Assembly: GCA_019217005.1 (NCBI GenBank)
Contig: JAHBNG010000001.1
Span: forward strand, 1-64,000
Source of the DNA: Chloroflexi bacterium TSY
GTDB taxonomy: Bacteria; Chloroflexota; Anaerolineae; Caldilineales; Caldilineaceae
DNA length: 64,000 nucleotides
Direction of reading: 5' to 3'
Positions 36,144-45,112 of the stretch are shown piece after piece (within the stretch, counting starts at the first letter, position 1; each line of letters starts with the position of its first letter). A program made the translations under genes and the position numbers. Under the pieces are notes generated by a model. It was given only the letters and a program-made list of their open reading frames with translations, did no database searches and had not been told where the DNA came from.

Positions 36144-36432
36144 CGTAAGCATTCAGCTAGTCAGCCATCAGCTCTGCACGTCCCTGTACTGTTTTATGAG
36201 ATCGACACCTGACCTGTTCGGTTTGTTCGCGACCCCCATTTGGCCTGTGACTCTCCTGAAGCAACGCATGCAGGTGGTCGCGATGGTGCCGATTTCTAGA
36301 GGTGTCGATGTCATAGAACAATACACGTCCCTGTCGAGACAAGCTGATAGCTGACATGCTGATAACTGAAATGCTGACAGCTGAAATGCTGACATGCTGA
36401 TAACTGAAATGCTGATAAGCTGAACAGCTACC
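36144..36432. repeat. complex TCAGC-type repeat E5 with nested hairpin
   Basis: Edges CGTAAGCATTCAGCTAGTCA and GATAAGCTGAACAGCTACC. Inside, GTACTGTTTTATGAGATCGA (from 36186) pairs imperfectly with the region ending at 36324 (25-bp arms), and the right part has tandem CTGACATGCTGATAACTGAA units. No gene. Confidence 0.75.
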
Positions 36433-36474
36433 TTAATGCATTCGCACCGCCACCCCATGGACCAAACAAACATA

Positions 36475-36513
36475 AGCCAGGCAACGATCCCACGACCATT
36501 GCCCGGCTTTTTT
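36475..36513 (+). terminator. rho-independent terminator
   Basis: AGCCAGGCAA (36475-36484) and TTGCCCGGCT (36499-36508) form a 10-bp stem with one mismatch, followed by a T-run. There is no gene just upstream, so it may have belonged to a lost gene. Confidence 0.65.
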
Positions 36514-36549
36514 GTCTTGAGACTCAACCATCATTCCCACCAAATTGTA

Positions 36550-36570
36550 GAACAAACAGCCTGTTTGTTC
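36550..36570. promoter_or_regulatory. second copy of palindrome GAACAAACAG-C-CTGTTTGTTC
   Basis: Identical 21-bp palindrome to 28843-28863, again preceded by GTA and followed by CACAAACGAA. It lies 180 bp before the second toxin-antitoxin pair. Confidence 0.5.
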
Positions 36571-36671
36571 CCTCACCACAAACGAATGAACTCTGCCATT
36601 GAGCCAAAGTGTCATCAGCACATTGCCGCCCGCCAAACTGGCGCCGCGCTGACACTTGTGCTTGCGCATAT

Positions 36672-36702
36672 TTGATGATAGAATGTTGTACAACACTATA
36701 CT
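36672..36702 (+). promoter_or_regulatory. promoter region with palindrome TGTTGTACAACA
   Basis: A perfect 12-bp palindrome at 36684-36695 overlaps a plausible -10 (TATACT, 36697-36702) upstream of the antitoxin gene. It is a likely autoregulatory site. The -35 is weak (TTGATG). Confidence 0.5.
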
Positions 36703-36733
36703 TTTTTAACGGTTCTGAAAAAGGGACAAAGTC

Positions 36734-36979
36734 ATGACAGTACAAACATTCAAAAGTGAGGTGGTTCGGCAAAATTGGCGAGATAAACTAGATGATGTTT
36801 TTCGCGGCGCGGCCATCATTATCGAACGGTACACCAAACCGATTGCTGTTCTCATCAGCTATGACGAGTATCGACGGTTGAAGGGAGCAGAAATTCAGGA
36901 GCTAAACCGAATCAGCACTGAAATGGATGATGGGCAATACGTGACGATGGAAGAGGCCCGCGATGGTCTGGGAGATTAG
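36734..36979 (+). CDS. Phd/YefM-type antitoxin (second pair)
   Basis: 81 residues: VRQNWRDKLDDVFRGAAIII, then ERYTKPIAVLISYDEYRRLK, the Phd/YefM fold, and an acidic tail. GGGACAAAGTC precedes the ATG. It overlaps the toxin gene by 17 bp. A fragment of this gene (about 25 bp) is also present at 19125, next to hairpin E2. Confidence 0.88.
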   Translation: MTVQTFKSEVVRQNWRDKLDDVFRGAAIIIERYTKPIAVLISYDEYRRLKGAEIQELNRISTEMDDGQYVTMEEARDGLGD

Positions 36980-37226
36980 GATCAGCCAAAAGGCAAATCG
37001 ACGACTTCGTGAAATCCCCAGGGACGCAGCGATTGCCATCACAGACGGGATTGATGCTTTGTCCAAAATGCCTGATCCGAGACAGGGAGCCGATTTCATC
37101 GAAGATACTGAGGATGACAAATTGAATCATCCAGCATATGCGAGAGAGTATCACGTCCATTTCGTTAAATTCGAACTGCGCGAGATGGACGGACGAAACG
37201 TACTTAAGATTCTAGATATCGAGTGA
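36963..37226 (+). CDS. RelE/ParE-type toxin
   Basis: 87 residues: MVWEIRISQKANRRLREIPR, a middle with DALSKMPDPRQGADFIEDTE, and AREYHVHFVKFELREMDGRN ending in VLKILDIE. The start, a helix pair and C-terminal beta strands fit the RelE/ParE superfamily, which cleave mRNA on the ribosome or poison gyrase. Which activity applies cannot be told from sequence. It overlaps the antitoxin gene, as usual. Confidence 0.75.
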   Translation: MVWEIRISQKANRRLREIPRDAAIAITDGIDALSKMPDPRQGADFIEDTEDDKLNHPAYAREYHVHFVKFELREMDGRNVLKILDIE

Positions 37227-37536
37227 CGTTGACGCCAAAACCCAACTTGCCAACCCCCAAAAGATCATATACCACGCCTCCAACAAAATTCCGGACCTCC
37301 ACCTTCATGAACTGGTCCAAAGGGACAGGATATTGTCTGCCTGGGTTGCCGGCCATTATCCTATCCACGCTCTCAAGTCTAGTGCCGGAGATACGAAACT
37401 GCCTTAGCGTGCGATTTCGTCCAATGATTGTCATACCCCATGACTACTTTCTACATGTATTCTGCACTGACACCAGATCGCAGCTCAAATTGGCAATTTG
37501 AGGGGACGCAATTTACCAAAAGCGTAACGGCTTGGG
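37227..37536. other. intergenic region without a clear gene
   Basis: 310 bp. A minus-strand frame at 37204-37434 (TIIGRNRTLRQFRISGTRLE) could be a decayed small gene, but it overlaps the toxin gene and lacks a start site. Part of it (37312-37332) is also found in the scar at 19154-19190. Confidence 0.4.
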
Positions 37537-38520
37537 CTACTTGAACACCGCCGCTTCCTGACACGCAAAGCCATCTTCAATACGCTGTACATGGTGTGCT
37601 GTCACAGACGGCAAATCGTCGCGTGCGAAAAAACGCACGTCCGTTGATTCGACACCATCCGCACGCAACGCTCCGCCCACCACCCGACAGCGGAAGAGCG
37701 TATTGATATACTTGCATTGGTCGCCGTGGGGATAGGTGATGAAGCATTCCGGCCCCGAATAGACGCCGATGAGATGCTCAACTTCCACGTCTAGTCCCGT
37801 CTCTTCGCGGACCTCGCTGATGGCCGTCAGATCCAGCCGCTCGCCCAATTCCAACATTCCGCCAGGGAGAGACCATTCGCCCGTGTCGCTTCGCCGCATG
37901 AGGAGGAGACGATCATCATCATCCAGCACAAAACCTGCGGCCGTGGGCATAATCCACGGCGCGTGTCCGATGATGGGACGAATCTCTTTGTGGAGGGGAA
38001 TGTCATTGGTACGGGCCCCCATCACGCCACTGCGGAAACATGCTGCCGGATGGCCCGCAAAGAGGTCAGCGGCAAAATCGGCATACCATACGCTGGTTTC
38101 GGGGAGTTCATCCGGTCCCAACCACTGGAGACCCAGCGTCTCATCCCCATCCGCGTGCAGCGCACCGCCTGTCACCCGACATGAATAGACGTAAGTGACA
38201 AACTGGGCCTTATCCCCATTGGGGTAAACCGCATCATAGGTGGGCGACGAGTAGACGCCAACAAAGTGCAAGGGTTCGACATGCAGTCCTGTCTCTTCCC
38301 ACGCTTCACGCACAACACACTCGGTCAGTGACTCATCCACTTCGATGATGCCGCCAGGTAGACCCCACCAGCCAAAGTCACCCCGATGTTGCCAGAGGAG
38401 ACGGCCCTGCTCATCGCGAATACAGGCGCAGGCCGCGATGAGGGGAACTTTGCGTGAGCCGATTTGGTCACGCAGCCAGTGGATATAGGAGATGGTTTGC
38501 TCTTGTGGTTGGTTGCTCAT
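37537..38520 (-). CDS. tandem Nudix hydrolase protein
   Basis: About 327 residues with two Nudix domains. Domain 1 box: GIIEVDESLTECVVREAWEE (G-x5-E-x7-RE-x2-EE) is complete. Domain 2 box: GMLELGERLDLTAISEVREE has Ser where the conserved Arg should stand. Nudix enzymes hydrolyse nucleoside diphosphates linked to another moiety, often housecleaning or ADP-ribose/NAD-related compounds; substrate unknown. The N-terminal helix (IHWLRDQIGSRKVPL) is typical of this subgroup. I choose the start at 38520; the frame also extends to 38565. Divergently arranged with the next gene. Confidence 0.88.
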   Translation of the reverse strand: MSNQPQEQTISYIHWLRDQIGSRKVPLIAACACIRDEQGRLLWQHRGDFGWWGLPGGIIEVDESLTECVVREAWEETGLHVEPLHFVGVYSSPTYDAVYPNGDKAQFVTYVYSCRVTGGALHADGDETLGLQWLGPDELPETSVWYADFAADLFAGHPAACFRSGVMGARTNDIPLHKEIRPIIGHAPWIMPTAAGFVLDDDDRLLLMRRSDTGEWSLPGGMLELGERLDLTAISEVREETGLDVEVEHLIGVYSGPECFITYPHGDQCKYINTLFRCRVVGGALRADGVESTDVRFFARDDLPSVTAHHVQRIEDGFACQEAAVFK

Positions 38521-38591
38521 GGGGTAGGATTGTATGATATTCGAACGGGATGGCCCAATAGGCAAAACGACGATCAGCCACCCATGAACTC

Positions 38592-38876
38592 ATGACAACG
38601 CCCAACGTGACCCAAACCATCCAACCAGTTGAGCGCCGCCCCAATCCACTCCACGGCATCATCGAAGAGGGCACAGATGCGCTGCGAGACATCCACCACG
38701 AACTCACGCTCATGCCCGACCACTACAGCCCCCGCGTCTATCGCCAAATCGATGGCGTTCACGTCCCCCCCATCTGCCAAGGAGGAGAAACACCCTTCAT
38801 CATCCAGCTTGACGATTTTGTGTACAAAAGCATCTGTCACAATGGTCCCCTGCTCGCGCCAGGAGCCAAACGATAG
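38592..38876 (+). CDS. hypothetical protein, small
   Basis: 94 residues, MTTPNVTQTIQPVERRPNPL and a middle HHELTLMPDHYSPRVYRQID, ending PFIIQLDDFVYKSICHNGPL. No family recognised; no signal or membrane segment. It diverges from the Nudix gene with 70 bp between. A longer minus-strand frame overlaps it, but the plus frame reads more like protein. Confidence 0.4.
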   Translation: MTTPNVTQTIQPVERRPNPLHGIIEEGTDALRDIHHELTLMPDHYSPRVYRQIDGVHVPPICQGGETPFIIQLDDFVYKSICHNGPLLAPGAKR

Positions 38877-39235
38877 TGGCGCCGGCAGGTTGCCGCACGC
38901 CAACCTGGCGCACGCTTTGACATTTCCCAAGCCATCATCCCCAAAATGTCATCCCCCCTTCAGTCGCGATGTCACCCTTTCGATGGACGACATCGCCCGC
39001 TAATGGGCCTATACTAAATCTACCGAATTAATGATGCAGATTGGTGTTTGGCTCGTCAATCGCAAGTCAATGAATGAGAATAACCATGGCACACGCAGGG
39101 AAAGTAATATCAAATACAGCGATGGCCGGGACAGTCAAGTTTATCAAGACGGCGGCTGATACGGGGGGCGAGTTATTAGAGATGGAAGCGACCTACATAA
39201 ACCCAGCGTTATCGCCGCAACTTAAGGAATCAAAA
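38877..39235. other. intergenic region
   Basis: Contains GGCAGGTTGCCGCACGCCAA and CCTGGCGCACGC, a hairpin-like GC-rich block (38883-38915) that resembles 36626-36656 in part. No gene recognised apart from a weak frame just before the SRPBCC start. Confidence 0.35.
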
Positions 39236-39448
39236 ATGATACACTACGAACGAACCCTAGAGATCGACGCCACACCCGACGATGTATGGGCAGTGCTCGG
39301 CCGCTTCATGCACATTGACGAGTTCGCACCGCTCATAAAATCCGTAGATGCGCTGACGGACGGCGAAGACGGGATCGGATCGAAACGACGCAACCATTTC
39401 GATAACGGCACATCGTTGGTTGAGGAGGTGACCGAAGTCTCGTTGTAG
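39236..39448 (+). pseudogene. SRPBCC (START-like) protein, truncated
   Basis: 70 residues: MIHYERTLEIDATPDDVWAV and HIDEFAPLIKSVDAL, then GIGSKRRNHFDNGTSLVEEV. This is the first half of a ligand-binding SRPBCC/polyketide-cyclase fold; these are normally about 140 residues. A stop follows at VTEVSL and the remaining strands and C-terminal helix are not found in any frame nearby. Start supported by AAGGAA upstream. Confidence 0.65.
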
Positions 39449-39746
39449 TACTATTTGCGTTCTGCAAAGTATCACCGAAATTATGACTGAGACCGAATAT
39501 ATTCTGGCTCGTCGCTCGACAGTCAGTGATAGAATCTCCTGATCAGCTGTTTCTCCTCCGCAAACCCTGATATCACTCTGATTCATCACTGACCGGTCAG
39601 CCACGATCTACCTAACTGTTTGAGCCGACGATTTCTGGAAATCCCAACTCAGTGATCGTGAGTGTATCATTTGTGTTGAGATCATTATCCCACTTGCTCC
39701 CACGTACGGTGACAACACGAGTATAGCTGCTCCGTGGATTCGAACG

Positions 39747-41281
39747 TTGAGCTGTGCGGAGATCGCAATTGAAATTGAGCGCAGCCTCGACTTTTTGGCC
39801 ACCACGCTGCGCAACTTGCCGGAGCGCCACCGCAGCGTGCGCGTGGTCTTTGTACAGACGTGGGAACGGCTTTCCCCCGTGGAACAAAACGCACTCATGC
39901 AATTATCGGTATTTCGCAGTGGCTGCACCCGTCACGCGACGCAGGCCATCGGCGACATCACCATCTCCCTCCTGACTGTGCTGTTGGATAAGGCACTGTT
40001 GCGGCGCACTGCCAATGGCCGCTATGAGCTACACGAGTTGATTCGTCAGTTTGCCGCTGTGAAGCTGGATGAAGCTGCACAGACCGCAGCGGTGCGCAAT
40101 CGACACTTGCGTTACTACATGGATTGGGCAGAGGCGATTGCGCCGCAATTGCGTATTGGGCCGCAGGTTGTGCAACGATACACCCAACTTGAGGCAGAAC
40201 ATGACAATCTACGTGCGGCGCTGGCCTGGGCGCTCAACGGCGGTGAGTTCAGGCACGGGCTATGCCTGGCGGGTGCGCTGTATGATTTTTGGGCTGGTCG
40301 AGGGTATCTGCATGAGGGTTACGCACAGGCCCAACGCTTTCTCGCCCACACCGCGGCGGCTGCCCCGTCTGTGGAACGAGCGCGGGCGCTGTTGACGGCC
40401 GGTGCCCTGGCTGCCAACCTACACAATTTTCACCTGGCCCACCCGTTGTTAACCGAGTGTGAAGCGCTGGCCCGTGACCTGGACCCCATTCCACATTTGA
40501 TTCTGGCGAGAGCCTGTGTTGAATTGAGTTGGGTGCTGTGGCCAATGAGCAGGGCGAGTATGCCGCAGCACGTCAATACTTCGAGACGGCAGTTGATTGT
40601 TGTCAGCCTCTAGGCGCCTCATTGGTATGTGGCGAAGCGTTGAGTAGTTTGGGCTTTTTGCTCGTTAGCCAGGGGGATTACCAGCCAGCCCATGCCTATC
40701 TTACGCAGAGTGCGACTATCTTTGATGCATTGGGCGAACAAGCCGGGAAGGCCTGGAGTTTGTTCGGCTTAGGGGAGATGGCCGCAGCACAGAACTTTGG
40801 ACTGGAAGCAGAAGAGCACTATTTGCAAGCGCTGTCGATCCAACGCAGACTGAATGACCACGATCATGCCGGGAACACGCTAGAAGCCCTGGGACGACTC
40901 GCCCAACAACAAGGGAACGATGCGCACGCCTGGACGCTGTTTCAAGAAAGTTTAGCCTTGCGGGTCAAGATGGGACACCGGCCGGCGCTTGCTTCGGTAC
41001 TAGAAGCGTTTGGTGTATTGGCCGCTGCGCAAGGGCAAGCAGAATGGGCGGTGCAACTCTTTGGTGCGGTGGATGGGTTGTTGCAAAAAGACAACGTTTT
41101 TCTCAATCCCGTTCGCCAACTGGAGCATGATCGTCTGGTTGCCACCCTCTGCGAGCAACTTGGGGAGATCTCATTTTCAAAGGCGTGGACAGCAGGTGTC
41201 GAAATGGAATTCGAAAAAATGCTCGAATCGCTTCAAGAAACACCAAGTAAACCACATCGCATTCCCGACAGAGCGTCTTAA
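39747..41281 (+). pseudogene. AfsR/LuxR-type ATPase regulator, C-terminal part
   Basis: Two frames (39747-40613 and 40529-41281) join into the C-terminal 500 residues of a large STAND regulator. AEIAIEIERSLDFLATTLRN and RHRSVRVVFVQTWERLSPVE are the winged-helix region after an NB-ARC domain, followed by YELHELIRQFAAVKLDEAAQ and TPR repeats (GEYAAARQYFETAVDCCQPL, GDYQPAHAYLTQSATIF, GNDAHAWTLFQESLAL). The DNA-binding and ATPase parts are missing upstream, where 39608-39746 shows no continuation. The frame change is near 40540. Probably an inactive remnant. Confidence 0.8.
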
Positions 41282-41441
41282 ATAGTTCAATCATGCGCTT
41301 GCCAATTCCCTGACGCCAATGGGCAGCGGCCACCTCAAGCTCAGAACTCTAGGCCATCGAGGCGTCACAGTCGGGTGTTGGCATGAGATATCCCGTCAGG
41401 TACGCCTTCGGTGATGGCAGCAATTCTCTTTATGCATGCCT

Positions 41442-42108
41442 TTATTTGACCAATTGAATGTACCACAATTTGAAACCGTGATTACGATAGAAGTTGATAA
41501 TGCTGTCCATTTCTGTGCTGACTGAGTCTACGATAAATCTTTCGATTCCATTTTGCTGGGCAATAGCAAGCAGCTTTTCCATGAGTTGATGCCCAATGCC
41601 GTATCCTCTGTGGTCAAATTTGACATAGATGTTGTCAATCTCAAAATACCGTTCTTGTTCCGGCAGGACAGCTACTTTTTCATTGAAGTGGACAGACCCA
41701 TTGATATAGCCAACAATCTCTTTGTCCTTTTCTGCAACAAAAAAGTAGACTCAGTAGATCCAAATTTGGCGTTTTTGGCTATTTTCAGTCGAGATTGCAG
41801 GGATTTTGGAGTCATTTATTCAGATTTCGGTTACAGAAAACAACCTATTTCATATCTGAAAATCGCCCAAATCTAACGCAAAAACTAGATATCGACCGGC
41901 AAATTTGTATTTATGTCAACTGTTTAGCCAGAATTCTCTCTCAAAACCTGAAATTTGGATCTACTGAGACTGGAGAGCGTTCCAAGTACGCGACAACTTC
42001 TTGCCGGCTGTAGTGAATAAAGTGGTGCGTGATCTGTTCCTCATCCCACAACTGATCCATCTGTAAAACATCATCTATATCACCATAGGTGCCTTCTCGG
42101 ATTCGCAT
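41442..42108 (-). pseudogene. GNAT N-acetyltransferase interrupted by MITE-B
   Basis: Read on the minus strand from ATG at 42108: MRIREGTYGDIDDVLQMDQL, then HHFIHYSRQEVVAYLERSP. MITE-B (41752-41966) interrupts here. Downstream of it the frame continues YFFVAEKDKEIVGYINGSVH and the acetyl-CoA loop DHRGYGIGHQLMEKLLAIAQ, ending FYRNHGFKLWYIQLVK. Removing the 215-bp element and one AGACT gives an intact 149-residue GNAT enzyme (SPVYFFVAEKD at the joint). Target unknown. No upstream neighbour in the same direction. Confidence 0.85.
41752..41966. mobile_element. MITE-B copy 2 inside the acetyltransferase gene
   Basis: 215 bp, same length as copy 1 and in inverted orientation, ends CAGTAGATCCAAATTT/AAATTTGGATCTACTG, flanked by AGACT at 41747-41751 and 41967-41971. 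Confidence 0.9.
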
Positions 42109-42167
42109 CTTTCTGTTTCTCCCAAAGAATTACGGTAGCTGTTCAGCTTATCAGCATTTCAGTTATA

Positions 42168-43653
42168 CTTTACTTTCTGGTAAAAGAAAAGAGATGAGGT
42201 GAGAAATGTGACAAAAAGCGGTTAGCAGTTCATCCTAAAGGTAGAGAACCCAAAAAGGAGGAAGGAATGCTAACCGCGCCAGAAATAACTATAGCAGTAC
42301 TGATGAATGTATTGCAAGTAACGCCGATGGGAACAAACGTAAATGTAATGCGTCTGATGTGGGCAATGCTGAATGGGTCGTTTCTGAAAAGTCGAGGAGC
42401 AATCCATAGCGCATTGAAAGAAAGCGGGTTTGAAGATGAGGAGCTCCGGCGAAGCTGGTGGAGCTTTCGATATGGATCATGGGATATCACAAGTCTGCTG
42501 GGGTCGTGGCAAGAAGAAGTGGAAAGGGAATGGGAGGCAAAAAAGTTAGAAGGGTACCGAGTGAAAAGCATAGATATCACAGGGTTCTGGCGACCGAAGC
42601 TGCAAGGGAAAGTGAACCGACTCTATAACTCAACGGCTCGTCGGCATTGCCCGCTCATCTTTGGAGTGATGATAAGCTCGGGGAGATAGGCGGGAAGCGA
42701 GTGCCACTGCTCAAGGCAATCATGAGATGCACGGTTGGAACAAAGGAAAGTGAGTTTCGGAAAAAGCTGCTGAAGAGACGAAGAAATCACTGGAGTCAGA
42801 CGAAGTGGCGGTGGTCGATGCCGGGTTTACAATCAGAGAAATGCTAGAAAGCGGCATAGACCGATTTGTCCTGCGGGAAGCATTAACTGCACAGTGCGCC
42901 GCAATGAGTTCCCCAAACGCAAAGAAAAGGCAGACCACCTGAATATGGTGATATTGTGCGTCCGCTCTCGCAGCTATAAGGGAAAGCGACTCGAGGCTAC
43001 AACTCCGGACTCGTCTGGTCGCTTTCTATAGTGGTCGCCTGATTTGCTATCAAGCATGGCACAATCTCGTCCCCAGAACAACCAAGGTGGATACAGCCAA
43101 CCGTACCTACTCGATTTACGTCATTCAGGATCCGGCCTACAACACACCTTTGGTTTTGGCGACCGTTATGACTTTGCAGCCTGAAACCATTTATCTTGTC
43201 TACCTGGAACGCTGGCCTGTTGAACATCCCCCCTTGGCTTCCAAGCAGATGATTGGCTTACATCGTCAATTTGTTCATGCCGATGAGGCTTGTTTCCGCT
43301 TACCTGAACTGGGGCTGCTGGCTGGCAATCTTCTTTCCCATTTAGCCGCTTCTCTTCCTCCCATACCGACTGGCTACTGGGATCGAGAGCCTCAATCCAC
43401 TCCCGGCAGGCTGCGCCGTGTTCTCTCGAGTGCTCTTTTTCCAACTCCTGACCAACTCGACCCTGACTTTCGGAAAAAGGCCTCGGTTTCACACCATTTA
43501 CCTAAAGGCGTTCTCGCTCATCGCCGCCTCAATGCCGCTGCTTAAACTAGCCGAGCACTATTTTTACATTTTATCCCGTTTTTTCAGGGTGGATTCTTTT
43601 TCCGCCCCTTTCGGTTTGCCCTTTGTCACTCAAGCCTTTACCAGAAAGTAAAG
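42168..43653 (+). mobile_element. IS4-type insertion sequence, copy B
   Basis: 1486 bp with ends CTTTACTTTCTGGTAAAAG/CTTTACCAGAAAGTAAAG. It is nearly identical to copy A, differing mainly by single-base indels. It is inserted in hairpin repeat E6. Confidence 0.92.
42267..43545 (+). pseudogene. IS4-type transposase, copy B
   Basis: Starts MLTAPEITIAVLMNVLQVTP with AAGGAGGAAGG upstream. The frames 42267-42689, 42800-42900 and 43087-43545 carry the same DDE/YREK motifs as copy A. One missing G near 42643 and missing bases near 42775 and 42880 break it. Comparing A and B base by base gives an intact reading of about 420 residues. Confidence 0.85.
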
Positions 43654-43754
43654 TTATCAGCTTGATACGTTTAAGCAGCTTGTCTCGACAGGGAAGTGTC
43701 CGAACCATACAGGGAAGTGCCGAGCTGATGGCTGATGGCTGACTAGCTGAATGC

Positions 43755-44573
43755 TTACGAATTACGTTGGAGTTCATTGATCAAGTGAGCAGTCATTATC
43801 CGATCCAATTCAGCCGGATACGGGATATCATGAGCCTCTGCCAGCGAGATAGCTGCCTCGCGGTAAAAGTGGAGCAAGGTTTGTCCTGCTTGCCGGATAG
43901 CGTGCTGTTCCAGTGGACAGAAGGTGGAGAGCAACGTCTCTACCTGTGCTACGGGCATAGCTTGCTCGATTTTGAAAAAAGGCTCGTCGCCAATGTCGGG
44001 GTCGGCGAAATTGTGTTGGAGACGGGCTAGGTTGACGCAAATGTGGCGCATGATCTCCAGCGATCCGTAGGCAAACCAGAGCTGCTCGCGCACCAAGGCT
44101 TTGTTGAGGTGAGCAATTTCGTGCCAGAAATTATTGATCAGTTGGCGCAGTGTATTGCGTTGTTCAACCGAATCCGCGGTGTGCTCAGGAAAATCGACGC
44201 CTGCTAAAATGCCCTGCTTATCAACCAGCATTTGGTATGCACCACCGTGAATCTGTTGGAAACGGCTCGCCTGGCCAATGCCCAACTCGCCTTCTGTGCC
44301 GTCGGCCAAGATGAAGAAGTAAAACTGGGGTGTGCCCCAATCTTCCAGATAGAGTGGTTCGCCGAGTTGGCGGATAAACGTTTCCTTGTCGCCGATGAAC
44401 GCTTCATACGCCTCGTCGGTGGTGATCAGGTAGAGATCCAGGTCGGACCAGGCATCTGCGGTTCCGCTGGCGTAGGAGCCTCCGAGAAACGCAGCGATGA
44501 TCCGCCCATCTGCCCGACAAGCGGCGATGAAACGGTCCATGACGGTCCGATGGTTTGGAGGTAAATGTGACAT
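43755..44573 (-). CDS. nucleotidyltransferase (aminoglycoside-adenylyltransferase-like)
   Basis: 272 residues. The nucleotidyltransferase signature GGSYASGTADAWSDLDLYLI (G-S-x10-D-x-D) is at about 31-50; a helical C-terminal domain follows (RQLINNFWHEIAHLNKALVR, QLWFAYGSLEIMRHICVNLA). The layout suits antibiotic nucleotidyltransferases or related MNT-like enzymes; the substrate cannot be stated. The 3' end lies at the edge of hairpin E6. It stands alone, divergent from the next operon. Confidence 0.8.
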   Translation of the reverse strand: MSHLPPNHRTVMDRFIAACRADGRIIAAFLGGSYASGTADAWSDLDLYLITTDEAYEAFIGDKETFIRQLGEPLYLEDWGTPQFYFFILADGTEGELGIGQASRFQQIHGGAYQMLVDKQGILAGVDFPEHTADSVEQRNTLRQLINNFWHEIAHLNKALVREQLWFAYGSLEIMRHICVNLARLQHNFADPDIGDEPFFKIEQAMPVAQVETLLSTFCPLEQHAIRQAGQTLLHFYREAAISLAEAHDIPYPAELDRIMTAHLINELQRNS

Positions 44574-44862
44574 GTTCGCTCCTGGTATTCAACGAATTTT
44601 GTTATCTGCTTCTACTCGTCATGAGCATAACTTGATGATTCCACTATACTTGCCGTGCGCACCAAGAACGATCCAAAAAGCGCCCCAAAGAGCACCCCGC
44701 GTGGTTAAGTATATATAAAAAGTGCGGAAAAGGTTCCCCAATCATCCTATTCCACAATACCACTTTCTTACCACTTTCGGCAGATGTTCTTTCCATCACA
44801 ATTCAATAAACTATCTGCCACACGGGTTGTTCAACCTGGAACAATAAACAAGGGGTGCCCAC

Positions 44863-45099
44863 ATGAAACAGACAGATAGTTTGAACCGCGACGCTCCAAT
44901 CATCTATCAGATCACGATACAGGGCTGCCTGGATGAGGCATGGTCAACGTGGTTCGACGGGCTGACCATTCGCTGCCTAAACGATGGCAAAACCCTCATC
45001 TCGGGACCAATCGTCGACCAGCCAGCCCTGCATGGCGTGCTCAAAAAGATACGCGATTTAGGACTACCGCTGCTGAAGGTTACGCAGCTGAATGAATGA
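44863..45099 (+). CDS. small conserved-looking hypothetical, first gene of the efflux operon
   Basis: 78 residues: IYQITIQGCLDEAWSTWFDG, then LTIRCLNDGKTLISGPIVDQ and ALHGVLKKIRDLGLPLLKVT. A compact beta-alpha protein with no motif I can name. AGGGGTG lies 8 nt before the ATG. Its stop overlaps an ATG of the next frame, so it is co-transcribed with the rhodanese and ABC genes. Confidence 0.65.
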   Translation: MKQTDSLNRDAPIIYQITIQGCLDEAWSTWFDGLTIRCLNDGKTLISGPIVDQPALHGVLKKIRDLGLPLLKVTQLNE

Positions 45100-45112
45100 A
45101 CTGGAGACAACC

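Larger units (their letters stand above)
42132..43758. repeat. TCAGC-type hairpin repeat E6, split by IS copy B
   Basis: 42132-42167 (GTAGCTGTTCAGCTTATCAG) and 43654-43758 (TTATCAGCTTGATACG to GACTAGCTGAATGCTTACG) are the two parts of one hairpin repeat with the IS4-type element between them. TTAT occurs on both sides of the IS. Confidence 0.75.

Noticed and set aside
36345..36432. Short repeats with a period of about 15-23 bp as a CRISPR-like array
   Set aside because: Units are degenerate, of unequal spacing and part of a hairpin repeat family; no unique spacers.
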